A stretch of 49,347 bases of DNA from an uncultured Eubacterium sp. (GCA_945910225.1 CAMDYG010000019.1:1-49347), one strand, 5' to 3'. Shown: positions 17,809 to 27,740, counted from the stretch's first letter. Notes: a model not told the origin generated them from the sequence alone. Made by a program: numbers and translations.

Positions 17809-18747
17809 ATGGAGTTTAAGCACAAGTCAGTTTTATTGAAAGAAACAATTGATAATCTGAATATTAAACCGGATGGCATATACGTAGATGGCACACTTGG
17901 AGGCGCTGGTCATTCTTATGAGATAGTTTCAAGACTAACAGAAGGTGGCAGACTTATAGGAATAGATCAGGATGCAGATGCTATAGCCGCAGCAACAGAA
18001 AGACTTAAGGAGTATAAGGATTGTGTTACGATTGTAAGAAATAATTATTGTAATATGGATCAGGTACTTAATGAACTTGGAATAGACAAGGTTGATGGGA
18101 TACTGCTTGATATAGGGGTTTCATCATATCAGCTTGATACAGCAAGCAGAGGATTTACATATAATGTAGACACTGCTTTGGATATGAGAATGGACCAGCG
18201 TCAGGAGATGACGGCGAAAGACCTTGTTAATACATATAGCGAAATGGAACTGTTTAGAATCATAAGAGATTATGGAGAAGACAGATTCGCAAAAAATATT
18301 GCAAAGCATATTGTTGAAGCAAGAAAAGAAAAACCAATAGAAACAACATTTGAACTTAATGAAATAATAAAAGCTTCAATACCTGCAAAAGTAAGAGCAA
18401 CTGGAGGACATCCATCTAAAAGGACATATCAGGCAATCAGAATTGAACTAAACAGAGAACTTGATGTGCTTGAGAATTCTATAGATATGATGATAGACAG
18501 GCTTAACCCGGGTGGAAGGTTATGCATAATTACATTCCATTCGCTTGAAGACAGGATTGTAAAAGCAAGATTCAGAAATAACGAGAATCCATGTACATGC
18601 CCGCCAGACTTTCCAGTGTGCGTATGTGGTAAAAAGTCTAAAGGAAAAGTTATAACAAGAAAGCCAATAGTTCCATCGCAGGAGGAACTAGAAGAAAACC
18701 AGAGATCTAAGAGCTCGAAGTTAAGAGTATTTGAGAGAGCTAAATAA
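17809..18747 (+). CDS. rsmH: 16S rRNA (cytosine1402-N4)-methyltransferase RsmH
   Basis: Methylates N4 of C1402 in the ribosomal P site. The 312-residue protein has the N-terminal HKSVLLKET, the SAM motif [26 protein letters not shown], the inserted helical domain, and the C-terminal [12 protein letters not shown] and [13 protein letters not shown] cysteine segment. I chose ATG 17809, with GGAGAGAGG upstream at 17794-17802; an upstream GTG at 17782 overlaps the mraZ stop and is less likely. In dcw clusters it nearly always follows mraZ. Confidence 0.95.
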   Translation: MEFKHKSVLLKETIDNLNIKPDGIYVDGTLGGAGHSYEIVSRLTEGGRLIGIDQDADAIAAATERLKEYKDCVTIVRNNYCNMDQVLNELGIDKVDGILLDIGVSSYQLDTASRGFTYNVDTALDMRMDQRQEMTAKDLVNTYSEMELFRIIRDYGEDRFAKNIAKHIVEARKEKPIETTFELNEIIKASIPAKVRATGGHPSKRTYQAIRIELNRELDVLENSIDMMIDRLNPGGRLCIITFHSLEDRIVKARFRNNENPCTCPPDFPVCVCGKKSKGKVITRKPIVPSQEELEENQRSKSSKLRVFERAK

Positions 18748-18765
18748 AATATGGAGGGGAATATT

Positions 18766-19263
18766 TTGGAGAGGAAAAGAAATATCGCTGACAACAGAAT
18801 AAACCATGCCGGATATCAGTATGGAAATGCTGCTAGAAAACTTGCGGCAGCTCCTGAAATTCGCCCTTATAATCCAGCCAGAAGAGAGTATGAGGAGAGA
18901 AAAGAACAGGAAAGAAGAGCCAGAAGAAGAGAGATAAGAAGAAACAACAGAGTTAACCTTATATATACAACAGCGCTTGTTGTATGTGCAGCGGTTGTTT
19001 TCTTTATATGTTACCAGTATCTTAACCTTCAGGCAGACATTAAAGCTAATTCAGAAACAGTTATTAATCTGCAGGAACAGCTTGATTCACTTAAGGCAGA
19101 GAATAACAGCTATGAGGCGGAAATTAATGCCAGCATAGACTATAATGAAATCTATGATACAGCGGTCAATGAACTGGGAATGATATATCCTAACAGGAAT
19201 CAGGTTATTAACTATGATTCTCATGAGAGCGAGTATGTTAAACAGTTTAAAGATGTAAAGTAA
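18766..19263 (+). CDS. ftsL: FtsL/DivIC-like septum protein
   Basis: Bitopic division protein: a basic, Arg/Glu-rich cytosolic N-terminus (about 60 residues), one membrane helix (LIYTTALVVCAAVVFFICYQ) and an extracellular coiled coil (LQEQLDSLKAENNSYEAEI). This topology and its place between rsmH and the PBP identify it as FtsL-like; sequence conservation in this family is low. I favour TTG 18766 because GGAGGGG (18753-18759) lies six bases upstream. The in-frame ATG at 18751 would place that site inside the gene and adds five residues. It would bridge FtsW/PBP and FtsQ in the divisome. Confidence 0.75.
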   Translation: MERKRNIADNRINHAGYQYGNAARKLAAAPEIRPYNPARREYEERKEQERRARRREIRRNNRVNLIYTTALVVCAAVVFFICYQYLNLQADIKANSETVINLQEQLDSLKAENNSYEAEINASIDYNEIYDTAVNELGMIYPNRNQVINYDSHESEYVKQFKDVK

Positions 19264-19307
19264 TATGAATTGTTGCGTTGGGGAATATTAAAAAGGCAGG
19301 ATAATTT

Positions 19308-21257
19308 ATGAATACCAGTGATGTGAGAAGAAACAAAAGAGCGCGCCGGAAAAGAGCGATGCTTAAGCGTACTCATAGAAGGATAAACACTGCATTTATA
19401 ATAATATTTGCAGTTATGCTTATCCTTGGAATAAGAATATTCATGATAAATTATACACATGGCGAAGAATATTCACAGGCGGTTCTTAATCATCAGACAT
19501 ATACATCAACAACAATTCCTTATAAAAGAGGAAATATAACGGCAAGTGATGGTACAGTGCTTGCGTATAGTGAAAAGGTATATAATCTTATACTCGATGT
19601 TAAGAGCGTAACATCAGAGGATGGCAAATATCTTGACAGTACAATAGATGCACTTGTCAAATGCTTTGACCTTGAAAGAAAAGACATAGAAAAAATTATC
19701 AGTGACAATCCTGACAGCCAGTATCAGAAGATATTAAAAGAACTGAGTTCGGATGAAATTGCTGAATTTAATGAATTAAAATCAGACCGCAGCAATAATA
19801 TATATGGTGTGTGGTTTGAAGAGAGTTATGTAAGAAAATATCCTTTTAATACGCTTGCATGTGATGTTATAGGCTTTTCATCTAATGTTAATGGCGGTGA
19901 GCTTGGCGTTGAAAGCCAGTATGATGATGAGTTATCAGGAACCAATGGAGTCACTTACAGCTATGTAGATGAAGACCTTAATGCGGTAGAGACAACTAAA
20001 GCTGCAGTGAATGGCAATAATATAGTTACAACTATCGATTATAATGTCCAGTCAATCATAGAAAAGAAGATAATTGAATACAATAAAGAAAAGCCATCTG
20101 CAAATACAGCAATAGTTGTTATGAATCCAGACAGTGGTGAAATTCTTGGAATGGCAAGTTATCCTCAATTTGACCTTAATAACCCAAGAAAACTTGATGG
20201 AATATTTACAGAGGAAGAACTTAGCAAGATGACAGATGATGATGTCACCAACGAGTTGTACAAGCTCTGGACTAATTACTGCGTATCACAGACATATGAG
20301 CCAGGTTCTACATTTAAACCATTTACGATAGCAGCCGGATTAGAAGATGGAGTTGTGCATGATGGTGATACATATGAGTGTAAGGGTTATGAATATGTCG
20401 GACCGGATATGATTAAATGTCATTCATATTCGTCAATAGGAAGCCATGGTGTTCTTACTTTGTCACAGGCACTGGAAAATTCATGTAATCCGTATATGAT
20501 CAATATAGCTATTAAGCTTGGCAATGTCAGGTTCGCCCAGTATGAGAAAATGTTTGGATTTGGTGCAAAGACAGGAATTGATCTGCCGGGAGAAGCATCA
20601 GGTATCACATATAACGAGAATAATATGACAACGATTGATGCTGCATGTAATTCATTTGGACAGAATATAAATGTAAATATGATCCAGATGCTGTCAGCAT
20701 ATTCATCACTTATTAACGACGGAAAGTATTATCAGCCACATATCGTTAAAAGAATTGAATCTGCTAATGGGGAAGTCATAAAAGAAAATTCTCCGATACT
20801 TGTAAGACAGACAGTTACACCATCAACATCAAAGTATCTCAGAACGTATCTTGAAAATACAGTATCAGAAGGAACTGCGCACAGGGCATATATTGATGGA
20901 TATTCTATTGCAGGAAAGACGGGAACTGCACAGAAAATTCCAAGAGATGAACTGAAATGGGTCATTTCATTTATAGGGCATGCTCCGGCAGATGATCCTA
21001 AATTTGCAATATATATTGTACTTGATGAACCAGATGGAACTACAGGAACATCAGGAAGCACGTCAGATGCACTTATACTTGCAAAAGATATTATGACGGA
21101 GCTCCTGCCTTATATGAATATTTATAAGGACACAGATGAGCCATATGTTGATCCAGGTACAACACCTGAGGAAGGCGGGGTGGATGGAATACCTGCATCA
21201 GATGCAGCAATACCTGAGAATACTGGAAAAACCAAGACAAGTACAGCAGCTAACTAA
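19308..21257 (+). CDS. Class B penicillin-binding protein (septal transpeptidase, FtsI-like)
   Basis: Membrane-anchored D,D-transpeptidase that crosslinks septal peptidoglycan with FtsW. The 649-residue protein has a very basic N-terminus, one membrane helix (about 29-48), a dimerisation/pedestal domain (RGNITASDGTVLAYS onward) and the transpeptidase domain. The active-site motifs are complete: STFK (Ser334, Lys337), SCN (Ser392) and KTG (Lys537). There is no PASTA domain. The C-terminal ~40 residues are a Pro/Gly/Thr-rich low-complexity tail. It could be the FtsI or the SpoVD orthologue; a second paralogue follows, so I leave the symbol open. Confidence 0.9.
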   Translation: MNTSDVRRNKRARRKRAMLKRTHRRINTAFIIIFAVMLILGIRIFMINYTHGEEYSQAVLNHQTYTSTTIPYKRGNITASDGTVLAYSEKVYNLILDVKSVTSEDGKYLDSTIDALVKCFDLERKDIEKIISDNPDSQYQKILKELSSDEIAEFNELKSDRSNNIYGVWFEESYVRKYPFNTLACDVIGFSSNVNGGELGVESQYDDELSGTNGVTYSYVDEDLNAVETTKAAVNGNNIVTTIDYNVQSIIEKKIIEYNKEKPSANTAIVVMNPDSGEILGMASYPQFDLNNPRKLDGIFTEEELSKMTDDDVTNELYKLWTNYCVSQTYEPGSTFKPFTIAAGLEDGVVHDGDTYECKGYEYVGPDMIKCHSYSSIGSHGVLTLSQALENSCNPYMINIAIKLGNVRFAQYEKMFGFGAKTGIDLPGEASGITYNENNMTTIDAACNSFGQNINVNMIQMLSAYSSLINDGKYYQPHIVKRIESANGEVIKENSPILVRQTVTPSTSKYLRTYLENTVSEGTAHRAYIDGYSIAGKTGTAQKIPRDELKWVISFIGHAPADDPKFAIYIVLDEPDGTTGTSGSTSDALILAKDIMTELLPYMNIYKDTDEPYVDPGTTPEEGGVDGIPASDAAIPENTGKTKTSTAAN

Positions 21258-21279
21258 ATATTTTTGTAATAATAAGTAG

Positions 21280-21336
21280 AATAACCCTGCTTTGGTTTTC
21301 ATATGATAAAGAAGACTAAGGCGGGGTTATTGTTTT
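21280..21336 (+). terminator. Terminator-like hairpin ending at the start codon of the second PBP
   Basis: Arms 21280-21300 and 21311-21331 pair over all 21 positions (some G-U), with a 10-nt loop, and are followed by TTGTTTT up to the ATG at 21337. The only Shine-Dalgarno-like bases of the next gene (AAGG 21318-21321, GGGG 21323-21326) are inside the 3' arm. It could stop or attenuate transcription from the mraZ operon and also hide the ribosome binding site. Confidence 0.75.
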
Positions 21337-23103
21337 ATGAAAGATAAGAACAACTATGGGATATCAAGAATCAGTCATAGAAAAAAACTTGTGTTTATGC
21401 TGCTTGCAATAACATTTGCCGCTATACTTGAGAGCGTGAGACTTGGCGTTATAATGACGATTAAATCGGAATATTACATAAATAAGGCTGATGAACTGCA
21501 TCAGAGAGAAAGGCGTATCAAAGCAAAACGAGGCAGGATATTAGACCGGAACGGGAATGTGCTAGCTGCCAATGAAGTGGTATGTACAGTTTCAGTTATT
21601 CACAGCCAGTTAGAGGAACCAGAGAAGGTTATAAAAGTTCTGGCAGGTGAACTTGATATGGATATAGATGAAGTCAGTAAAAAGGTAAATAAAGTGTCAT
21701 CGATGGAATATATAAAGACTAATGTTGATAAAGAAACCGGTGATGCAATACGGCAATATAACCTTGCAGGAGTCAAGGTTGATGAGGATTATAAAAGAGT
21801 ATATCCATATAATGAACTTGCCTCAAAGGTTCTTGGGTTTACAGGTGCTGACAATCAGGGCATACTTGGACTTGAGGCTAAATATGATGCGTATCTTGCA
21901 GGGCAAAACGGGCAGATACTTACATTGTCAGATGCGGGCGGAATTGAGCTGGAGGGCAGCAGAGAGGAACATATAGAACCAGTTGACGGACTTGATCTGT
22001 ATACAACAATTGATATAAATATCCAGAAATATGCCACACAGCTGGCATGGGAGACGCTGACTAAAAAAGAGGCAAAGCAGGTAAGCATAATGGTTATGCA
22101 GCCAGATACCGGAGAGATACTGGCTATGGTTAATGTCCCTGAATATAACCTTAATGATCCTTATGAACTTAATTATGAGCCAGGAGAAGATGAACAGGAT
22201 AAAGATAAGATGGATCTTCTTAATAATATGTGGCGTAATTTTTGTATTAATGATACATACGAACCGGGATCAGTTTTTAAAATGGTAACGGCGACGGCTG
22301 CTCTTGAAACCAATGTGGTGAGTCTGGAAGAAAATTTTACATGCAGCGGAGCCACAGTTGTAGCAGGAAGACGAATCAGATGTCATAAAACCACGGGGCA
22401 TGGGACACAGGATTTTACGCACACAGTATATAATTCCTGCAATCCCGCATTTGTATGCTGGGGAAGCCGTGTTGGAACTGATAATATGTATAAATATATG
22501 AGAAAACTTGGCCTGCTTGATAAGACAGGAATTGATCTGTCGGGAGAAGCTTCGACGATTATACATAAAAAAGAAAATGTCGGACCGGTTGAACTGGCAA
22601 CAATGTCGTTTGGACAGTCTTTTCAGATAACACCAATCCAGATGTTGAGGGCAGCATCGGCTATAGTAAACGGAGGGTGTCTTGTAACACCACATTTTGG
22701 ACTGTATACATGTTCTTCAGATGGAAGTGTGGTTAATGAATTCGCATATTCAACAACCGAGCAGGCTATAGAAATCCAGACAAGTGAAGAGATGAAAACA
22801 ATTCTTGAAGGCGTAGTGTCAGAAGGTGGAGGAACCAAGGCATATATAGAAGGATATTCTATAGGTGGCAAAACAGCAACTTCACAGAAACTGCCAAGAG
22901 GTTCGGGCAAATACATTTCTTCTTTTATAGGATTTACCCCGGCAAATAATGCAAAGATAATATCAATGTGTCTTATAGACGAACCTACAGGTGTATACTA
23001 CGGAGGAACAATAGCTGCTCCGGTAATAAAAACGCTATATGAAAATATATTGCCTTATATTGGTATAGAACGCTCGGTTCAGCTTGAAAAAAACGACAAT
23101 TGA
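21337..23103 (+). CDS. Second class B penicillin-binding protein (SpoVD/FtsI-like) with KTA in place of KTG
   Basis: Paralogue of the preceding PBP: a short basic N-terminus, a membrane helix (about 16-35), the pedestal opening RRIKAKRGRILDRNGNVLAA, then the transpeptidase domain. SVFK (Ser312, Lys315) and SCN (Ser367) are present, but the third motif reads KTA (Lys512-Ala514) in GGKTATSQKLP. Length is 588 residues. In Clostridia a pair of class B PBPs in the dcw cluster is usually one vegetative FtsI and one sporulation SpoVD; which is which cannot be settled here. Translation starts immediately after a strong hairpin, suggesting separate control. Confidence 0.88.
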   Translation: MKDKNNYGISRISHRKKLVFMLLAITFAAILESVRLGVIMTIKSEYYINKADELHQRERRIKAKRGRILDRNGNVLAANEVVCTVSVIHSQLEEPEKVIKVLAGELDMDIDEVSKKVNKVSSMEYIKTNVDKETGDAIRQYNLAGVKVDEDYKRVYPYNELASKVLGFTGADNQGILGLEAKYDAYLAGQNGQILTLSDAGGIELEGSREEHIEPVDGLDLYTTIDINIQKYATQLAWETLTKKEAKQVSIMVMQPDTGEILAMVNVPEYNLNDPYELNYEPGEDEQDKDKMDLLNNMWRNFCINDTYEPGSVFKMVTATAALETNVVSLEENFTCSGATVVAGRRIRCHKTTGHGTQDFTHTVYNSCNPAFVCWGSRVGTDNMYKYMRKLGLLDKTGIDLSGEASTIIHKKENVGPVELATMSFGQSFQITPIQMLRAASAIVNGGCLVTPHFGLYTCSSDGSVVNEFAYSTTEQAIEIQTSEEMKTILEGVVSEGGGTKAYIEGYSIGGKTATSQKLPRGSGKYISSFIGFTPANNAKIISMCLIDEPTGVYYGGTIAAPVIKTLYENILPYIGIERSVQLEKNDN

Positions 23104-23150
23104 TAGTAATATATTTTGTATACATTATGTGTGAAAGGAAGTAAACGATA

Positions 23151-24503
23151 ATGGATTTAACTAACAAGACAGTAATGGTTGTTGGAACAGGTATCAGCGG
23201 GATTGGAGCTGTAAGTCTTTTAAATAAAGTTGGAGCACAGTGTATTCTGTATGATGGCAATGATAAGCTCGAAAAAGATAAAGTACAGGAAAAGCTTGGA
23301 GATAATAAAGCAAGAATTATTCTTGGAGAATTTGATAAATCCATGCTTGGACAGATTGACCTTCTTGTAATAAGCCCTGGAGTACCGATAGACAGTCCTA
23401 TCGTGCTGACTTTTAAGGAAGCTGGAATTCCTGTGTGGGGAGAGATTGAACTTGCATATAATTATGATAAAGGTAGAATTATAGCAATAACAGGTACTAA
23501 TGGAAAGACTACTACAACAGCACTTGTTGGACAGATAATTGCTGCATATAATGCCAATACATATGTTGTTGGTAATATCGGTAATTCATATACCGGTGAA
23601 GTACTCAAAACAAGCACGGATTCTTATACAGTAGCTGAGATAAGCAGTTTCCAGCTTGAGACTGTGCATGAATTCCATCCTGTTGTGTCTGCAATACTTA
23701 ATATTACACCAGATCATCTTAACAGACACCATACAATGGAATGTTATGCATGGACTAAGGAACGCATAAGTGAGAATCAGACTAAAGCAGATACATGCGT
23801 ACTTAATATGGAAGATGAATATCTTAAGAAATTCGCACCTGAATGTAAGGCCGAGGTTGTGTGGTTTTCAAGCGAAAGAAAACCGCCTGTAGGAGCATAT
23901 GTTGAAGGCGACATGATTAAATATACAGATGGAGTAACAGACAAGGATATGCTTAATGTCCACGACATGAATCTTCTTGGAAAGCATAATTATGAAAATG
24001 TATGTGCTGCAATTGCCATGACAAAGGCTGCTGGAATTCCGGATGACATTATTATAGAGCAGGTTAAAAAGTTCAAGGCAGTAGAGCACAGGATTGAGTA
24101 TGTTGCAACCAAGAATGGTGTGGACTATTATAATGATTCAAAGGGAACTAATCCTGAGGCAGCAGTTAAGGCTATCGAGGCAATGGTAAAACCAACGATC
24201 CTTATAGGTGGAGGATATGATAAAGGTTCAGAATTTGACTTGTATGTAAAAGCATTTAAGGATAAAGTAAAACTTCTTGTACTTATAGGACAGACAAGTG
24301 AAAAGATTGCTGACACATGTAAGAAATATGGCTTTGATAATATAGAGTATGCCAATTCAATGGAAGAAGTTGTTGATATATGTGCAAGAAATGCTGAAAG
24401 TGGGGATGCAGTACTTTTATCACCTGCATGTGCAAGCTGGGGCATGTTTGATAATTATGAGCAGAGAGGCAGAATATTTAAGGATCTGGTCAATAATCTG
24501 TAA
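23151..24503 (+). CDS. murD: UDP-MurNAc-L-alanine:D-glutamate ligase (MurD)
   Basis: Cytosolic Mur ligase adding D-Glu to UDP-MurNAc-L-Ala. The 450-residue protein has the N-terminal UDP-binding fold (VVGTGISGIGAVSLL), the P-loop TGTNGKTTTTALVG, the acidic motif EISSFQLET, NITPDHLNRH, and the C-terminal domain with DSKGTNPEAAVKA, GGGYDKGSEF and LLSPACASWGMFDNYEQRG, all typical of MurD. ATG 23151 follows GAAAGGAAG. In most dcw clusters mraY precedes it; here it directly follows the second PBP. Confidence 0.95.
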   Translation: MDLTNKTVMVVGTGISGIGAVSLLNKVGAQCILYDGNDKLEKDKVQEKLGDNKARIILGEFDKSMLGQIDLLVISPGVPIDSPIVLTFKEAGIPVWGEIELAYNYDKGRIIAITGTNGKTTTTALVGQIIAAYNANTYVVGNIGNSYTGEVLKTSTDSYTVAEISSFQLETVHEFHPVVSAILNITPDHLNRHHTMECYAWTKERISENQTKADTCVLNMEDEYLKKFAPECKAEVVWFSSERKPPVGAYVEGDMIKYTDGVTDKDMLNVHDMNLLGKHNYENVCAAIAMTKAAGIPDDIIIEQVKKFKAVEHRIEYVATKNGVDYYNDSKGTNPEAAVKAIEAMVKPTILIGGGYDKGSEFDLYVKAFKDKVKLLVLIGQTSEKIADTCKKYGFDNIEYANSMEEVVDICARNAESGDAVLLSPACASWGMFDNYEQRGRIFKDLVNNL

Positions 24504-24514
24504 AGGGGTGTTTT

Positions 24515-25684
24515 ATGCCGGGAAGGAATAGAAATAATAGAAAAAAATATGGCTTTTATTTTGACTACAGTCTTCTGTTTGTCCTTGTATTTGTTGCAGG
24601 CTTTGGACTGACTATGATATATAGCACGAGTTCATATACAGCACAGTTAGAACAGGGAGACCCGGAGTTTTATTTTAAGAGACAGCTTATATTTACAATA
24701 ATTGGTTTTGTGATAATGATTCTGGAATCCAAGTTTTTTGATTATCATTATCTGAAAAAACTGACAATACTTATATATATAGCCGGGTTGTTGAGTATGC
24801 TTTTGTTAAAGACGCCATTAGGACTTACAAGAAATGGAGCTACAAGATGGATTAAGCTTCCCGGAATCGGACAATTCCAGCCGGCAGAGATAGTTAAGAT
24901 AGGAACGATTGCGTTAACTGCGCTTCTGATTGTTAAGGCGGGAGAGAATATCAAAAGCTTCAAAACTATAATAGTAATATGCATTATTACTGGTATTATA
25001 CCGGCAGGTATTGTGTATGTTTTTTCGTCTAACTTAAGTAGTGCACTTATAGTAGTTCTTATATCAATAGTAATGACATTTGTTGCCTATCCAAGCTACA
25101 AGATATATGTGGCACTTACCGGAGTGGCAGCAGTTGCTTTTGGATTCTTTTATACATGGATCAAGAAGATGGCTGCATCAGGCAATCTTACTGGAAAGTT
25201 CAGACTTAACAGAATTCTTGTATGGCTTAATCCGGAAAAGTATATTGATGATAAAGGATATCAGACAGTACAGGCTTTGTATGCAATAGGTTCAGGAGGA
25301 CTGTTTGGAAAAGGACTTGGCAAAAGCCTTCAGAAGCTTGGATATATACCTGAATCCCAGAATGATATGATATTCTCGGTAATATGTGAAGAACTTGGAT
25401 TGTTTGGAGCATTCTGCCTTATTGCGTTGTTTGTGGTAATGTTATGGAGAATTAACCATATAGCACAGAATGCACCAGATCTGTTTGGAACAATGCTTGC
25501 AACAGGTGTGTTTGCACATATTGCAATTCAGGTAATACTCAATATAGCTGTAGTTACCAATACAATTCCTAATACTGGTGTTTCACTGCCATTTATAAGT
25601 TATGGCGGATCATCGGCAGTGCTGTTGTTTGCTGAACTTGGAATAGTATTTAATATAAGTAGTCAGATCAAGTTGGAAAGATAA
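24515..25684 (+). CDS. ftsW: FtsW/RodA/SpoVE-family peptidoglycan glycosyltransferase
   Basis: SEDS-family multi-pass membrane enzyme that polymerises lipid II with a partner class B PBP. The 389-residue protein has about ten hydrophobic segments. It carries the conserved extracellular catalytic region (ARWIKLPGIGQFQPAEIVKI-like, from about residue 109), the long loop with the GGLFGKGLG and YIPESQNDMIFSVICEELG signatures, and the C-terminal GVSLPFISYGGSS. ATG 24515 follows AAAGGGG. Whether it acts as FtsW, SpoVE or both is not decidable from sequence. Confidence 0.93.
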   Translation: MPGRNRNNRKKYGFYFDYSLLFVLVFVAGFGLTMIYSTSSYTAQLEQGDPEFYFKRQLIFTIIGFVIMILESKFFDYHYLKKLTILIYIAGLLSMLLLKTPLGLTRNGATRWIKLPGIGQFQPAEIVKIGTIALTALLIVKAGENIKSFKTIIVICIITGIIPAGIVYVFSSNLSSALIVVLISIVMTFVAYPSYKIYVALTGVAAVAFGFFYTWIKKMAASGNLTGKFRLNRILVWLNPEKYIDDKGYQTVQALYAIGSGGLFGKGLGKSLQKLGYIPESQNDMIFSVICEELGLFGAFCLIALFVVMLWRINHIAQNAPDLFGTMLATGVFAHIAIQVILNIAVVTNTIPNTGVSLPFISYGGSSAVLLFAELGIVFNISSQIKLER

Positions 25685-26436
25685 TGAGTAAAAAGAAAGT
25701 AAATGCAGTTCAAAAGAGAAAAAACAGCAGAAGATTAAAAAAAACTATACTTATACTTGCAGCAATACTATGCGTTGTGGCAGGAACATTTGGAGTTACA
25801 TATAAAGTTTTTAAGGCTGTTAAGATTGAATTTGTAGGGAGTTCCCATTATACAGATGAGGAACTGAAAAAGTACATATTTGGCGGTTCATATGTTAATA
25901 CATTGTATTATAAGCTTTTTGGACAGAAGGATGAGAAGATTCCTTTTATACAGAAATACGATGTAGAAATTGACTGGCCGGACAAGCTGTATGTGACAGT
26001 ATATGAAAAGGCAATTGTGGGATATGTCAGATATATGGGATGCAATATGTATTTTGACAAAGATGGTATTGTGGTTGAAAGTTCAACGGATATGTATGAG
26101 AATGTACCAGAGATAGATGGACTTAGGTTTAATTCGATAGTCCTGAATGCAAAACTGGATGCAGGTAATACGGAAATATACAATACAATACTTGAACTTA
26201 CACAGAGCTTTGACAAATACGATATAGATGTTGACAAGGTTTTCTTTGATTCGTCATATAACATATATCTGTATATGGGAGATGTGAAAGTAAGCCTTGG
26301 AAGCAGCAAAGATTTTACAGACAGGCTTTATGAATTAAAGCAGTTATCAGCTAAGTTTGGAACACTTAAAGGAACTCTGTATCTGGATAATTATGATGGC
26401 AGTGAAAGTTCCATAATATTTAAACGGGAAAAATAA
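25684..26436 (+). CDS. ftsQ: FtsQ/DivIB cell division protein
   Basis: Bitopic divisome protein: a Lys/Arg-rich cytosolic tail, one membrane helix (about 21-40), an extracellular POTRA domain (VKIEFVGSSHYTDEELKKYI, about 47-120) and the FtsQ beta-domain. The 250-residue length and position between ftsW and ftsZ support the call. The start overlaps the ftsW stop by one base (TAATG). It would form a complex with the FtsL-like protein encoded upstream. Confidence 0.88.
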   Translation: MSKKKVNAVQKRKNSRRLKKTILILAAILCVVAGTFGVTYKVFKAVKIEFVGSSHYTDEELKKYIFGGSYVNTLYYKLFGQKDEKIPFIQKYDVEIDWPDKLYVTVYEKAIVGYVRYMGCNMYFDKDGIVVESSTDMYENVPEIDGLRFNSIVLNAKLDAGNTEIYNTILELTQSFDKYDIDVDKVFFDSSYNIYLYMGDVKVSLGSSKDFTDRLYELKQLSAKFGTLKGTLYLDNYDGSESSIIFKREK

Positions 26437-26444
26437 AAAAACAG

Positions 26445-26473
26445 TTGATATTTTACGTGAAAGATTATAATAT
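26445..26473 (+). promoter_or_regulatory. Putative ftsZ promoter
   Basis: TTGATA (26445-26450), 17-bp spacer, TAATAT (26468-26473); a better -10 hexamer TATAAT (26466-26471) lies at only 15 bp. Either would give a short leader ending in AGGAGG before ftsZ. It would let ftsZ be made in excess of the other division genes. Confidence 0.5.
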
Positions 26474-26514
26474 ATTATGTAGTGCAATTTTTAGAATTAA
26501 AGGAGGCAGCAACC

Positions 26515-27684
26515 TTGTTAGAGATAATGACTAATGAATCAGAGTCATCAGCAAAAATTATTGTTGTTGGTGTAGGTGGAGCTGGTAATAATGCAGTTAA
26601 TAGAATGATAGATGAGAATATAAGCGGGGTAGAGTTTATTGGAATCAATACAGATAGTCAGGCACTTACATTGTGCAAAGCTCCAACAGCTATTCAGATA
26701 GGTGAGAAACTTACTAAGGGACTTGGAGCAGGAGCTCAGCCAGAGATTGGTGAGAAGGCTGCTGAAGAGAATGTTGATGAACTTACACAGGCTATCAAGG
26801 GCGCTGATATGGTTTTCGTTACATGCGGTATGGGTGGCGGAACAGGAACAGGAGCAGCACCAGTAGTTGCCAAGATTTCTAAAGATATGGGAATCCTTAC
26901 AGTAGGTGTTGTAACTAAGCCATTTAAGTTTGAAGCAAGAACAAGAATGGCTAATGCTGAATCAGGGATTGAGAAGCTGAAAGAGAATGTTGATACTCTT
27001 ATTGTTATACCTAATGACAGGCTTTTAGAGATAGTTGACAGAAGAACAACTATGCCGGAAGCATTAAAGAAGGCTGATGAAGTATTACAGCAGGCTGTTC
27101 AGGGTATTACAGATCTTATTAATGTTCCAGGTCTTATTAACCTTGACTTTGCTGATGTTAAGACTGTCATGGTGGACAAGGGTGTTGCACATATCGGTAT
27201 CGGTACTGCAACAGGAGATGATAAGGCAATCGAAGCTGTTAAGCAGGCAGTTACAAGCCCACTTCTTGAGACAACAATTGAGGGTGCATCTCATGTGATT
27301 ATTAATATATCTGGAGATATAAGCCTTATTGAAGCTAACGAAGCTGCAAGTTATGTTCAGGAACTTGCTGGTGAGAATGCTAATATTATATTTGGTGCTA
27401 TGTATGATGAGAGCGTTACAGATCAGGCTACAATAACAGTAATTGCCACAGGACTTGAGGACGGCAATGTTAATAAAGCTATGGCTGGATTCGCCGGAAT
27501 GGCACAGACATCAAGACCAACTGTAAGCGTTAAGCCTCAGTATACATATGGACAGGGAGCACAGACATCAAGACCTGCCACAGACATTCCAATGCCAGGA
27601 CTTAAGCAGCCAGGACCTGTTACACCACAGGTAAAGGACAGAGGAATTACAATTCCAACTTTCTTACAGAAGAATAAGAAGTAA
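26515..27684 (+). CDS. ftsZ: Cell division GTPase FtsZ
   Basis: Tubulin-like GTPase forming the Z ring. It contains [14 protein letters not shown] (T1), the tubulin signature [10 protein letters not shown], the synergy-loop segment [11 protein letters not shown], and after a Gly/Thr/Pro-rich linker the C-terminal peptide [10 protein letters not shown] that docks FtsA/SepF-type partners. I chose TTG 26515 because AGGAGG (26501-26506) is eight bases upstream and the resulting MLEIMTNE start fits; the frame extends to a GTG at 26482 without a usable site. Length 389 residues. A terminator follows. Confidence 0.96.
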   Translation: MLEIMTNESESSAKIIVVGVGGAGNNAVNRMIDENISGVEFIGINTDSQALTLCKAPTAIQIGEKLTKGLGAGAQPEIGEKAAEENVDELTQAIKGADMVFVTCGMGGGTGTGAAPVVAKISKDMGILTVGVVTKPFKFEARTRMANAESGIEKLKENVDTLIVIPNDRLLEIVDRRTTMPEALKKADEVLQQAVQGITDLINVPGLINLDFADVKTVMVDKGVAHIGIGTATGDDKAIEAVKQAVTSPLLETTIEGASHVIINISGDISLIEANEAASYVQELAGENANIIFGAMYDESVTDQATITVIATGLEDGNVNKAMAGFAGMAQTSRPTVSVKPQYTYGQGAQTSRPATDIPMPGLKQPGPVTPQVKDRGITIPTFLQKNKK

Positions 27685-27708
27685 TAAGAATTTAATGATT
27701 TGCTCATG

Positions 27709-27740
27709 AGAGTCATCAGTTTAACTGGTGGCTCTTTTTT
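27709..27740 (+). terminator. Rho-independent terminator after ftsZ
   Basis: Arms AGAGTCATCAG (27709-27719) and CTGGTGGCTCT (27725-27735), 11 bp with two G-U pairs, 5-nt loop, then a run of T to 27740. It ends the dcw operon. Confidence 0.85.
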
